A stretch of DNA of 64,000 nt from Alphaproteobacteria bacterium (GTDB taxonomy: Bacteria > Pseudomonadota > Alphaproteobacteria > Caulobacterales > Aquidulcibacteraceae), in the NCBI GenBank assembly GCA_026400735.1, contig JAPLOL010000090.1, positions 1 through 64,000 of the forward strand, written 5' to 3'. This document shows, in pieces, positions 51,765 through 61,293 of this stretch (positions are counted from its first letter, which is position 1; every line of letters starts with the position of its first letter). Position numbers and translations under genes: made by a program. The notes under the pieces were generated by a model. The model saw only the letters and a list, made by a program, of their open reading frames with translations. It was not told where the DNA came from and did no database searches.

Positions 51765-53774
51765 CTATGGTGCCAAAGTCCGCGCCGCGAGCGCAAGATC
51801 AAGCCGCCCTCGCCCGCTCGGCCGCGCGCATGTGGTTGCGCCCGCGGAGATCGGGATGGCGTTGGCCGAGCGCGCGCATTCGACATCGCCGAAGTTAGCC
51901 GCGAACGGCGAGATGGCGCGCGTGAAGAGCGCGTTCTCCAGCTCACGACCGCGCAGGCCCGATTGCGATGCAAGCAATGCGAGCGCGGCGGAGACATGTG
52001 GCGCGGCCATCGAGGTGCCCTGCAGGAACGAATAATAGCAACGCTCAGTCGAGGTCGAGCTCAGCGGATCGTAGCAGCCGCTTTGGGTGGCGCGTGTGGA
52101 GAGCACGCCGTCGGGGCGACCGTCATTGTCGCTATCCGCGAAGACATCGCCACCCGGCGCGATGAGATCCACTTCCGGGCCGAAGTTGGAATAGAAGGCC
52201 AAGCCTCCCCGCGCGTCGCCGGCGCCGACGACGATGACGTTGTTGCAGTTCGCGGGCGCGTAGAGCGCGGTGCGATTGGCTTTGTTGCCGGCGGCGACAA
52301 CGACGAGCACGTTGCGCGCAACAGCTGCGTCGATCGCAGCTTGCATCGATGCCGGGCACGGCGCCTGGATCGTCAGGCTCATATTGATGATGTCGGCCTG
52401 CGTTTGATTGGCAATCTGCTGGCTTGTCGCCGTGATCGCGGGCGCGAGGCCAGCTGCCCAGCGGATGCCGGAGATGATGTCTGCGAGCTCGCCGCCGCAG
52501 CGGCCCAGAACGCGAACCGGAATTACGGTCACGTTCCACGCGCCGCCAGCGACGCCGACGCGATCGTTGGTGGCCGCCGCTCCTATCGTGCCGGCGACGT
52601 GGGTCCCGTGGTACGAGTTCTCAGTGGTTGCGCCACAGCGATCACCTGCGTCGTTGGCGTCCGCATCGACGCCGTCACCATCGCCGCCGCGTTCTGGGTT
52701 GTTGATGAGATCGATGCCCGTGGTGACATTCGCGGCGTTGCGCATGTCAGGGTGCGAAAGATCGAGGCCGGTATCGAGAACGGCCACACGAACAGTGCGT
52801 GCGCCAACCTGATGCGCTTCCCAGAACGTCACAAAGCCTGCGCCGCCTGGCGATGAGTTGGCGCCGGAGCTGGCGCGATAATTCCATTGCAGCGCGTATA
52901 GCGGATCATTAGGCACGCCGCCGATTGGCGCCGGCGCGGGTGTCGTTGTTGCGGGCGTTGTCGTTGCCGGTGGCGCTTGCGTTGTTGTCGCCGGCGGTGG
53001 CGGCTGCGGTTGATCGCGGCGCGGCGGACGCGTGAAGCCGCTATCGGCGATGTAGTTTGGCTCGACGTACTCGAAGTCGCCCGACTGCGTGAGGCGCTGG
53101 ATGGCGCAGCGCGTGGCGAGCGCGATGTCATTTTCAAGCTGCGCTTGACTGACAATGCGCGGGCAGCGGTCTGTTGGGCTCCATTCGATTGCAGCCGGCG
53201 CGTCTTCACTGCCTTCCGCTGCGATCTGTTTGTTGCGACGAAGCGCGGTGGGGCTAACGCCAGACGTGAGATCAACCGTCACAACTCCACCCGGCCGCAC
53301 GGTGATTTCGCCGTTGATGCCAAGGCGACGGAGCGTGTCTTGCGCGGCATTCGTCGCGACGGCCGCAGCTTCCGTTTCGGCGCGCGCGCGGACCTGTGTC
53401 GCCACTTCATCCGGCAGACGCTCGAGGCCGTCGATGCCTTCATTGCGAAGCGTGCGCGTCAGGCTCGTAGCGAGGCCCATATCGCTTGCCGCTTCAGAAA
53501 GCTGACGCTCCACTTGTGCGCCGACCAGGATTTGCCCAGGCGCGATCAGAACCGGGTCTGGCGCGAGGATTGCAGCCATTTCGGCTTGCGGTTGAACCGC
53601 GCCGGAGAGCGCGCGCGCAGCGAGGGGGACATCATCCAGAGGTGCGGGGCCAGGGCCTTCGACATGCGCCTGGCCAGTCATGCGGTTCCAAACGTCGCTG
53701 AGCTGGTCGCACGCGCCTAACGCCAAAATTGGCGCAAGCGCGAGGGCTGCCAGGCTCCACCGGCGTTGCGACAT
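51765..53774 (-). CDS. Subtilisin-like (S8) serine protease lipoprotein
   Basis: A 669-residue protein with lipobox LALGAC near residue 22. A ~230-residue N-terminal region ends in FEYVEPNYIADSG, like a propeptide, then a Pro/Thr-rich linker. The catalytic domain has Asp in VAVLDTGLDLSHPDM, His in YHGTHVAGTIG and Ser in LQGTSMAAPHVSAALALL; all three are intact. It should act at the cell surface or periplasm. A small membrane protein and a hydrolase follow on the same strand. Confidence 0.88.
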   Translation of the reverse strand: MSQRRWSLAALALAPILALGACDQLSDVWNRMTGQAHVEGPGPAPLDDVPLAARALSGAVQPQAEMAAILAPDPVLIAPGQILVGAQVERQLSEAASDMGLATSLTRTLRNEGIDGLERLPDEVATQVRARAETEAAAVATNAAQDTLRRLGINGEITVRPGGVVTVDLTSGVSPTALRRNKQIAAEGSEDAPAAIEWSPTDRCPRIVSQAQLENDIALATRCAIQRLTQSGDFEYVEPNYIADSGFTRPPRRDQPQPPPPATTTQAPPATTTPATTTPAPAPIGGVPNDPLYALQWNYRASSGANSSPGGAGFVTFWEAHQVGARTVRVAVLDTGLDLSHPDMRNAANVTTGIDLINNPERGGDGDGVDADANDAGDRCGATTENSYHGTHVAGTIGAAATNDRVGVAGGAWNVTVIPVRVLGRCGGELADIISGIRWAAGLAPAITATSQQIANQTQADIINMSLTIQAPCPASMQAAIDAAVARNVLVVVAAGNKANRTALYAPANCNNVIVVGAGDARGGLAFYSNFGPEVDLIAPGGDVFADSDNDGRPDGVLSTRATQSGCYDPLSSTSTERCYYSFLQGTSMAAPHVSAALALLASQSGLRGRELENALFTRAISPFAANFGDVECARSANAIPISAGATTCARPSGRGRLDLALAARTLAP

Positions 53775-53884
53775 CGCTTGAACTCCCCACCTAAACTCTA
53801 GGACAAAGAAACGTTAGCTTGGCGGTCCCCGATGACAAGGCGATGTCCGGGAACGTCCGTGGAGAAGGCCGGCATCGGCACGAA

Positions 53885-54577
53885 ATGAGCATTTTCCCCC
53901 TAGCGGCGAATCTTGCCGCAGCGCGTCTCCCTGACGCGCCGCGCGTGAGAACGGAAGACGAGGCCACCAGCTTGGCGGGTGGCCCGGTATTCCTTGCCGT
54001 GGAAGAATTGCCCGAGCTTTTCGAGACACCAGACGCGGCCGAACAAGCAGTTCCGGAACTATACGGTACGGGGCTCTACGAACTAATTTGGCGCGACGGC
54101 TGGCGTGTGACGATGCGCTACTGGCGCCCTGCTCCGCCGGCGCCTGTCGCGCGCACCGGCGCGAGCGCAGCGAAGAAGCCGCTCGGCCACGCGCGCACGC
54201 CCGAGGAAGCGCGAGAGCTGCTCGGCGCGCCAGCCGAACTCGCGAGCGAGGTGCTGCCGAAGCTCTACGCCGACCACAAGCAATTGATGAAGCGCTGGGC
54301 CGCAGTGGTGAAAAGCGGGCTCGGAGAAATCGTCGAGCGTGAAGGCAAGTTCGCGATCTCACTCATGTTCTGGCGGCCGATGCATGCGCCGGGCATCGCT
54401 GCGCCTCTGGCGCCGATCGAACGCATCGAGCTTGCCGAACGCGTCGCTGCGCCGATGCGCGGGCCGACGCCGCAAGCTGATCTCGATATCGGCCTTTTCG
54501 AAGAGCAAGCGACGGAAAATCCAAACGTCGTGCTCGTCACCGAAGAAGGCGACGGGCGCTTCAGGGGCTCAGAATGA
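53885..54577 (+). CDS. Hypothetical protein with duplicated domain
   Basis: A ~230-residue soluble protein with two similar halves, ending in WRVTMRYWRPAP (about residue 79) and KFAISLMFWRPMH (about residue 165). Each half has a helix followed by the strand with a Trp-Arg-Pro end. The two halves are joined by an Ala/Arg-rich linker. I do not recognise a family. ATG 53885 is chosen because it starts the ordered region; earlier starts are open. Confidence 0.6.
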   Translation: MSIFPLAANLAAARLPDAPRVRTEDEATSLAGGPVFLAVEELPELFETPDAAEQAVPELYGTGLYELIWRDGWRVTMRYWRPAPPAPVARTGASAAKKPLGHARTPEEARELLGAPAELASEVLPKLYADHKQLMKRWAAVVKSGLGEIVEREGKFAISLMFWRPMHAPGIAAPLAPIERIELAERVAAPMRGPTPQADLDIGLFEEQATENPNVVLVTEEGDGRFRGSE

Positions 54578-54578
54578 A

Positions 54579-54610
54579 AGCGGCGCCGGTGGTAGCCCAC
54601 CGGCGCCGCT
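54579..54610. terminator. Bidirectional terminator hairpin
   Basis: A perfect 14-bp stem AGCGGCGCCGGTGG/CCACCGGCGCCGCT with loop TAGC lies between two convergent genes. T-runs are short on both sides. Confidence 0.65.
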
Positions 54611-54631
54611 CAGTTTCAGATTAGCTCGCTT

Positions 54632-57326
54632 CTATTGGCGATAGCTGAACCGGATGTAGCCGAAGCGTCCCGGTGCATCATAGGTCGTTGGGTCGAAGTT
54701 ATTCAGACCGCAGGTGATGCAGCCTGGCGGATCTTCGTCAGTAACGTTGTTGATGCCGAGCGCGATGGTCACGCGATCATCGAGCATTGCTGGGCTCCAA
54801 CGGCCCTGCAGATCCCAGTAGGTCGTCGCGTTGAGCGAATTGGCGGCGCCTGCTTCATCCACTTGCGAGATGTAGCGAGCGGTAATCGAACCACCGAAGG
54901 TGTTGCGATCCCAATCCAGCGTCAGCGTCGACTTCACTTCCGGATAAGCTTGGTCCGGGCTGCCGCGCTCGGTGCCTTCGCGAGCGATGGCAACGATACC
55001 GCTTGAAGTCGGCACCAGTTCATTGAACTCCAACAAGAAGTTCGTCGACGACCGAACGGTGAAGGTTCCGAGCGAAGTTTCTGGCAAGGACCAATTCACC
55101 GTGAAGTCGATGGCCTGCGTTTCAAGACCACCGATGTTGATCAGCGGATTGGAGATCGCAGACACTGTGCCGGTCGCGGTGCGCGCGATGGTGCCGCACG
55201 CGAGTGCATCACCGGTTTGCGCGCAACGATCGAGCAGTGATTGGCCGTCTTGCGCTTTGATCGCGCCGTCCAGCTCAATGTTCGAGTAGTTCAGCTCGAA
55301 CGAGATGCGATCAGACCAGGCAGTGTTCGCCCAGAACGACGGCTGCCAGACGAGGCCGATGTTGTAGCCTTCGCTCGTCTCAGGCTGCAGGCTCGGATTG
55401 CCGCTGGTGATCACCGGCAGTTGCGGGTTGAGCTGCGTGTACGAACCATTCGACGGCACGCCATTGTTGATGCAGTTGGCCTGCACGTTGGCGGGCTGAG
55501 CCAGCAGGTTCGAGCACGGATCGGTCACTTCTTGGTCGAAGCGCGAGGCCGTGCCGTAGAGTTCGCCGATCGACGGAGCGCGGAAGCCCTCGCCCCAGTT
55601 GAAGCGAACCAGCACATCATCAGTTGGCCGCCAGTTGAGACCCGCTTGGAAAGTCGAAGCCTGCAGCCACGATCGGGTCCGGATCGAAGCGGCCGTCGGT
55701 GTGACGGTTTTCGATACCGAACGCGGCGCTGAGCGCACCGGCCGGCAAGGTCATGATGTCGCCGGTCATGTTGTAGCTGAAGTCGAGCAAGGTTTGCTCG
55801 GACGAGTCACGCTGAACGAAACCGATATAACCTAGCATCGCAGGCGTGATCGAACCGGCGCCGCCGAAGATGTTCAGCGGGACGCACGAGCCGGTGCAAG
55901 CATTCACATCGCCGAGTGCGCGCACGACGTTTTGTGCGTTCACGTTGCCGGTGAAAGTCTGCTCGGCCTTGTTCTCAGACCACACGACGTTGAAATCCCA
56001 ATCCCACGGATTGCCGAACAGCGAAGCGTCGCCGCGCAGTGAGGCCGTGAGGTTGAACGTATCGACGTTCTGCTCGTAGTGACGCGGGCCCGCTTCCACC
56101 AGGCGGCGGCCGACGAAGGTCAGCGTGCCCGGGCCAAGATCGAACCCGAATGGGTTGTACGGGTTGTTCGCTGCGATCACGACCGTATCGAGCAAGTTGC
56201 CGTTGCCGGCGTCCGGACCGACGAAGAGCGGCAGCGGCGCGGCTTGGTTGGCCGATTGGCGCTCGACGTACGAAGCGCGCAAACGCAGCTCCATGCCGTG
56301 CGGCAAATCCTGCACCAACTGGCCGAACATGCTGAGACGCTCGGATGGCGTCGCAACGTAGTTGAACGGCTGGAAGTTGAAGCGAAGGTTGGTCGCGAAC
56401 GGCACGAAATCCGGGCCGCCATTGGCGAGCGCCGGATTGTAAGTTGGGAAGCCGCCCGGCGGGAACGCCGAAGCGAGCGTCACGTCGAGCCCCTGGAGCG
56501 TGTTCGGGTCGGTGATGATGAAGCGGCCAAGCGGCGTGCCGGAGCTGCAACCACCAGCCAAGCACGATGTCGCGCCCGGCTGCGGGAAGAGCGAAATATC
56601 GCGGTCAGCCGCGAGCACCGAGTCTTGATCGACGTAGCCGACGCCCACGATCACATGCGTGCCCGGCGCGTTGATGCCGAACGAAGCGTTGTATTCTTGG
56701 GTAGCGCCGTCGCCGTAATCGTAGAAGCCGCCGTATTGCGCGGAGGCGATGAGGCCATCTTGCTCATCGCGGGTGAGAATGTTCACGACGCCGGCGATCG
56801 CGTCCGATCCGTAGATCGACGAAGCGCCTTGTTGCAGCACTTCGATGCGATCGATCATGCCGGGCGGGATGGTGTTCAAGTCGACTGAACCCGGAACACC
56901 CGAAGCCGATGCGCCGTTGACCCAGCGCAGACCATCAACGAGCACGAGCGTGCGAGGCGTGCCGAGATAGCGAAGATCTATTTCAGCCGAGCCGGCGCCG
57001 ACGCCGCCACCATCCGGTGGGTTGCCGAAATTGCCGGAGGAGTTGAAGCGTTGGTTCAAACCGCCGCCTGAGATTGGCGTGCGTTGGAGAATGTCGGCGG
57101 TGGACGAAAGGCCCGTCCGCGCGATTTCATCCTGGCCAATGTTCACGACCGGCTCGTTCTGCTGCAACGGCGATCTGATGCGTGAACCTGTAACGACGAT
57201 CGTCTCTCCTTCGTCGGTGTCCTGCGCGAACGCTGGCGCGGCGCTGAGCGCCACGACACCAAGAACGAGAGCCGACATGATTGGGCGCAGCACTGACGTG
57301 CTAAGCAAACGCTTGCGGCTAGACAT
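54632..57326 (-). pseudogene. TonB-dependent receptor interrupted by frameshift/internal deletion
   Basis: The N-terminal part (57326 down to about 55620) has a signal peptide, a TonB-box-like ETIVVTGSRI, a plug domain ([38 protein letters not shown]) and barrel strands, then stops at about 55620. The C-terminal part continues in another frame from about 55670 (FQAGLNWRPTDDVLVRFNWG, GFRAPSIGELYG) to the end at 54632. Related receptors carry several dozen residues between FDPDPIVAAG and the QAGLNWRP strand, so the break looks like an out-of-frame deletion near 55640-55670. GGGGAGGAATCT precedes ATG 57326. The receptor is probably inactive unless the break is a sequence error. Confidence 0.82.
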
Positions 57327-57458
57327 AGATTCCTCCCCGCCGGCGAATGTCATCACCGGCGGAGCAAGCGTAGGCTTGGTTAATCTTGCGCGGCATCAGC
57401 GCGCGTCTGGCGCGTGTGGCCGCGCGAGAGCGCTCGCTCGGCGGGAGAAAAAATGTGG

Positions 57459-59324
57459 CTAGGCCGGCAAAGTCACGCGCAACAGCGCGCCATTTTCGGC
57501 GTCGAGGATAGTGATGTCGCCGCCGTGTGCACGTGCAATAGAACGCGCCGCCGCAAGCCCGAGCCCAGCGCCCCGCGTGCCCTCTTCATTGAGCCGTACG
57601 AATGGCTCGAAGACCGTCTCGCGCTGGTCCTGCGGGATGCCGGGGCCGTCGTCTTCAACGTCAATGATCACGGCGCCGTCCGCGCTATGTAATTTTATGC
57701 GGGCAGCGTTGCCGTACTTCAGCGCGTTCTCGACGAGGTTCGCGAACAAGCGCTTTAACCCGAGCGACTGCCCGGTGATGATCAGGCGCTCGTCCCCTTC
57801 GAAAGTCACGCTGCGATTATGGTCGGCGTGGTCGTCGGCGATGCTCTGGAGCAACGCGGCGACGTCAAGCCTTACACGCGCCTCTTCCGCCGGATCGTCG
57901 CGCGCGAACGCGATAAAGCTCGCGACCAACGCTTCGACTTCACCGATTTCCTTGGCCATTTTCTCGCGCTGCTCGGGCGGGGCGTTTTCGGCCGCGAGGC
58001 GCAGGCGCATCAGAGGCGTGCGCATGTCGTGGGCGACCGCGGCGAGCGTTTTGGTGCGGTCCGCGATCAACGCACGCAGCCGCGCTTGCATCGTATTCAC
58101 CGCGCGGGCAGCGCCGCGCAGTTCTTGCGGACCCTCCTCCGCGACCGGCTCGCTCTGCGGATTGACGCCTACGGCTTGCACCGCGTCCGAGAAACTGCGG
58201 ATCGGGCGCGTCAGGTAACGGGCGAATAGAACCGCCAAAACCGAGAGGAGCAACAGTGTGCCGCCAATGATGCCGGCAGCGCGTCCAATCCAGCCAAGCT
58301 CGGCCCAGTTGCGCCCCTGGCGCATCACCAGCCACCTGCCGTCGGGAAGTTGCGCGCCGATTTCGAAGCCGGAGATGAGCACCACACCTGCTGGAGCTGG
58401 CGCAAACATGGGCGGCATCGGCGTTACCGGCGCGACGGGCGCAATGCGTGGCGTCGGCGACGGCGGAGTCACGGGCGTTGCGCGCGGAGCCGGTGTGTAG
58501 GGCGCTGGCGCCTCGGGCGGCTCAGGCGCTTCCGGCACATGCGGCGTGCGCACATTCACCTCAACATCGGGAACGTTGTAGCTCTGCACCGCTCCGTTTG
58601 GACCGTGGATCTCGACAGATTCGGTTTCGCCGTTATTGCGGTGAATGATGACCCGGCCGCCGTCGACCTGGACGCGCTGCTCCATGCGTTGAGCAAAGCG
58701 TTCTGCGGCCGCGGCCTGACGCTCAGCCGCGGCTTCCGCGCGCGCTTCGATGCGCTCGCGTTCGCGTTCGCGGCGAATCTCTTCGCCGGCTGCGCGCGCA
58801 TCCGTCGCCTCATTTTCCAGATCTTGGATGCGCTCACGCGCGGCTTGAAGACGCTCCGTCGCTTGCTCGTGCTCCAACTGCGCTTGCTCGGCTGCGGCCT
58901 GAGCATCCTCAATTGCTTGCTGCGACTGCTCCGTCCAATCTTCCATCTCCGCCACGCGAAACACGAACGTGTCGCTTTGCACCACGTTCGACGCTTGGAT
59001 GCGGATCTGATCTGGGCGCAGATCGATGGCTTCGGCGAGTTGGATCCGCGTACCGCTCATCGCCGGCGACTCGTCATCTTCATCCGGCGCTTCACTGCGC
59101 ACGTCCCAGACCATGCCGCGTTCGTTCATCGGCCGGTTGAGCGCGACCATGTGATCGTAGCCAGCTTGGAAATTGTCGGCGACGACGTCAGCCCGCATCA
59201 CATCCGGCGGACGCGGCGGCAGGAAGATCACGATCGCCAAAGTCGCGACAAACGCCGCCGCCAGGGCGATGGCGACGAGCATGCCGAGATAGGCTGCGAT
59301 GGGGAGACCGCGGGTTTCGCGCAT
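57459..59324 (-). CDS. Sensor histidine kinase with coiled-coil/Pro-rich periplasmic region
   Basis: A 621-residue kinase. First membrane helix at ~10-34; predicted periplasmic region to ~340 with a charged coiled coil (Glu/Arg/Ala-rich, ~130-215), the strand GGRVIIHRNNGETESVEI and a Pro-rich stretch; second helix near 350-370; HAMP; H-box VAHDMRTPLMRLRL; N-box NLVENALKYG; G1 DDGPGIPQD; G2 GAGLGLAAA. It overlaps the OmpR-type regulator by one base (TAATG), its evident partner. The signal is unknown, but the periplasmic layout resembles the EF-hand protein encoded nearby. Confidence 0.88.
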   Translation of the reverse strand: MRETRGLPIAAYLGMLVAIALAAAFVATLAIVIFLPPRPPDVMRADVVADNFQAGYDHMVALNRPMNERGMVWDVRSEAPDEDDESPAMSGTRIQLAEAIDLRPDQIRIQASNVVQSDTFVFRVAEMEDWTEQSQQAIEDAQAAAEQAQLEHEQATERLQAARERIQDLENEATDARAAGEEIRRERERERIEARAEAAAERQAAAAERFAQRMEQRVQVDGGRVIIHRNNGETESVEIHGPNGAVQSYNVPDVEVNVRTPHVPEAPEPPEAPAPYTPAPRATPVTPPSPTPRIAPVAPVTPMPPMFAPAPAGVVLISGFEIGAQLPDGRWLVMRQGRNWAELGWIGRAAGIIGGTLLLLSVLAVLFARYLTRPIRSFSDAVQAVGVNPQSEPVAEEGPQELRGAARAVNTMQARLRALIADRTKTLAAVAHDMRTPLMRLRLAAENAPPEQREKMAKEIGEVEALVASFIAFARDDPAEEARVRLDVAALLQSIADDHADHNRSVTFEGDERLIITGQSLGLKRLFANLVENALKYGNAARIKLHSADGAVIIDVEDDGPGIPQDQRETVFEPFVRLNEEGTRGAGLGLAAARSIARAHGGDITILDAENGALLRVTLPA

Positions 59325-60043
59325 TAGGATGTCGGCTTCACCGCGAAGAGATAGCCCTCACCCCGAATAGTCCGGATGATCTCGATGCCGCCGGGGCGCT
59401 CCAGCTTGCGACGTAGACGCGAGACTTGGACGTCGACAGCGCGATCGAACACGTCGCTATCGTTATCGAAAGCGTAGTCGAGGAGCTGTTCGCGAGAGAG
59501 TACACGCTGGGGCCGCTCAACGAACGCACGCAGCAAACGGAACTCGCCAGCTGAAAGCGGGATCACCACGTCATCGGGGTCGATCAGTTCGCGGCGGGCG
59601 ATATCGATGCGGAAGCCGGCGAAGCGAACGCTTTCGCCTGGCGCGCTGTTATCGTTGTCGCGACGACGCAACACGGCTTTGGCGCGCGCCACCAGCTCCC
59701 GCGGATTGCACGGCTTCGACATGTAGTCGTCAGCGCCGATCTCGAGGCCGACGATGCGATCTGCGTCGTCACCCAGCGCGGACAGCATAATGATCGCCGG
59801 ACGGCCCTTGCCCGAAAGACGTTTGCAAGCCGACAAGCCATCCTCGCCCGGCATCATCACGTCGAGCACGATCACATCCGCGCCCTTCGTGTTCAGCACC
59901 TTCTCCATGCTCGGCACGTCGCCAGCGGAAGAAGCAGCAAAGCCGGCGCGCTGAAACACTTCCACCAATCCTTCGCGGATGGCGGAATCGTCGTCGACGA
60001 TGAGGACGCGCGGCGGCTGGGCGATTTCGTTCATGAGCGCCAT
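59324..60043 (-). CDS. OmpR-family response regulator
   Basis: A 239-residue regulator: receiver (VLIVDDDSAIREGL; phospho-Asp in VIVLDVMMPGEDG; Lys in YMSKPCNPREL) and winged-helix output (PLSAGEFRLLRAFVERPQRV; DRAVDVQVSRLRRKLE; IRTIRGEGYLF). It is followed by its kinase with a one-base overlap and starts one base after the serine hydrolase stop, so all three form an operon. A start three codons later (60034) is possible. Confidence 0.9.
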   Translation of the reverse strand: MALMNEIAQPPRVLIVDDDSAIREGLVEVFQRAGFAASSAGDVPSMEKVLNTKGADVIVLDVMMPGEDGLSACKRLSGKGRPAIIMLSALGDDADRIVGLEIGADDYMSKPCNPRELVARAKAVLRRRDNDNSAPGESVRFAGFRIDIARRELIDPDDVVIPLSAGEFRLLRAFVERPQRVLSREQLLDYAFDNDSDVFDRAVDVQVSRLRRKLERPGGIEIIRTIRGEGYLFAVKPTS

Positions 60044-60044
60044 G

Positions 60045-61142
60045 TTATTGCGGCCGAGGTCCTGCCAACAGGGGAAACACTGTAGAGCCGACGGTCTCGC
60101 CGGCCGGGGGCTCGCGATTGGTGAGTGAAATCACCGTCCAAGCGCCATTGGCGAACAGCAGCGTGTTCACGCCGGGCGCTCCGCCTGCAAAGCCGATCCG
60201 GGGCGTGGCGCGGCCCGTTTCGGGCTGGCCGCGCAAAACCTGCGCGGTGAGTTCGGGATTGATCAGGCGGTGTTCGTGGAGTGCGTTATCGAACGCAAGC
60301 ATGTCCCGCACCGTCGAGTACGCATTGCCTGCAGCGCTTCCCGCAACACCGTGGAAACGTGTCACGTCTTCGGCGGGGCCCTCAGGCCCGCGCGGGTGAC
60401 CGGTGAAATGCGCGGTATCGGCTGGAAGTTGGTCGCTGCGCAGAAAGCCGCTGCGCGCCATGCCGGCGGCAGCGAACACGTGTTCAGCGATGTATTGCTC
60501 ATAGGGCTGGCCGCTGACGCGTTCGATGATTTCGCCAAGCACGACGTAGCAGCCGTTGCAGTATTCCTCGCGCTCGCCCGGTGCAAACATCGGCGGCTGC
60601 GCGGCGACGAATTCATAGTAGGCGTGGTTGTTGGTGAAGCTGCTCTTCGGCGCATCGCGGAACGCAGGGCCGAAGATGTCGGATATGCCGCCATGGTGGG
60701 TGACGAGCTGCTGGATGGTCGCCGTGCGTGAAGTCGCGTTCGGATAGTCCGGAATGACATCGGCGATCGTGGTCTCTGGCGTCAGCCTCCCCGCTTGGAT
60801 CAGTTGGGCGATGGCGACATGCGTGAACGCCTTGCCGATTGATGCGAGCGGAAAGCGATCGTCAACACCAAGCGCCGCGTTGGTCGCGAGATCACGCGTG
60901 CCGTAGGCGTGCGCGTAAATCTCCTGGCCATTCCGAGCAATCAGGAACGCGCCGTTGAACACGCCGTCGCGCTGCAGGCCGGCCAGCCAAGGATCAAGCG
61001 CCGCGCCAATCTGGGCGTCGGTCATTTGGGCATTAAGCGCCAAAGGCGGCAGCTGTGGGCGAGGCGGACCGTCATCCTGGGCCAAGGCAGGCGCGGCGAT
61101 CATGGCGAGCCCCAAAGCCAACGCTGCGAATTTGTTAGCCAT
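60045..61142 (-). CDS. Serine hydrolase, class C beta-lactamase family
   Basis: A ~365-residue secreted protein (signal peptide ending AAPALAQ). The SxxK motif is SIGK in FPLASIGKAFTHV, and the Tyr-x-Asn motif is YCN in REEYCNGCYVVLGE. The late KTG-equivalent is weak (GFAGGAPGVNTLL). Members include esterases and D-aminopeptidases as well as penicillin-binding enzymes, so true beta-lactamase action is not implied. AGGTGA precedes ATG 61142. Transcription with the two-component pair suggests a link to envelope sensing. Confidence 0.83.
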   Translation of the reverse strand: MANKFAALALGLAMIAAPALAQDDGPPRPQLPPLALNAQMTDAQIGAALDPWLAGLQRDGVFNGAFLIARNGQEIYAHAYGTRDLATNAALGVDDRFPLASIGKAFTHVAIAQLIQAGRLTPETTIADVIPDYPNATSRTATIQQLVTHHGGISDIFGPAFRDAPKSSFTNNHAYYEFVAAQPPMFAPGEREEYCNGCYVVLGEIIERVSGQPYEQYIAEHVFAAAGMARSGFLRSDQLPADTAHFTGHPRGPEGPAEDVTRFHGVAGSAAGNAYSTVRDMLAFDNALHEHRLINPELTAQVLRGQPETGRATPRIGFAGGAPGVNTLLFANGAWTVISLTNREPPAGETVGSTVFPLLAGPRPQ

Positions 61143-61293
61143 TTTCACCTGCTCCCAACCCGATCGAACTCTGCAGCAGAGATACGGGCGGTCTGTTTCG
61201 GCAATGTTTCAGCGCTGACGTACTGGGGAAACGTAGCAGTCCCATGGTCAGCCTACGTTCGGCCCGGCACTTGGGCGAATAGAGGGGAATGCC

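Noticed and set aside
51588-52856. 422-codon plus-strand open frame opposite the subtilase
   Set aside because: Arg/Ala-rich composition with no domain; the minus strand encodes an intact catalytic triad.
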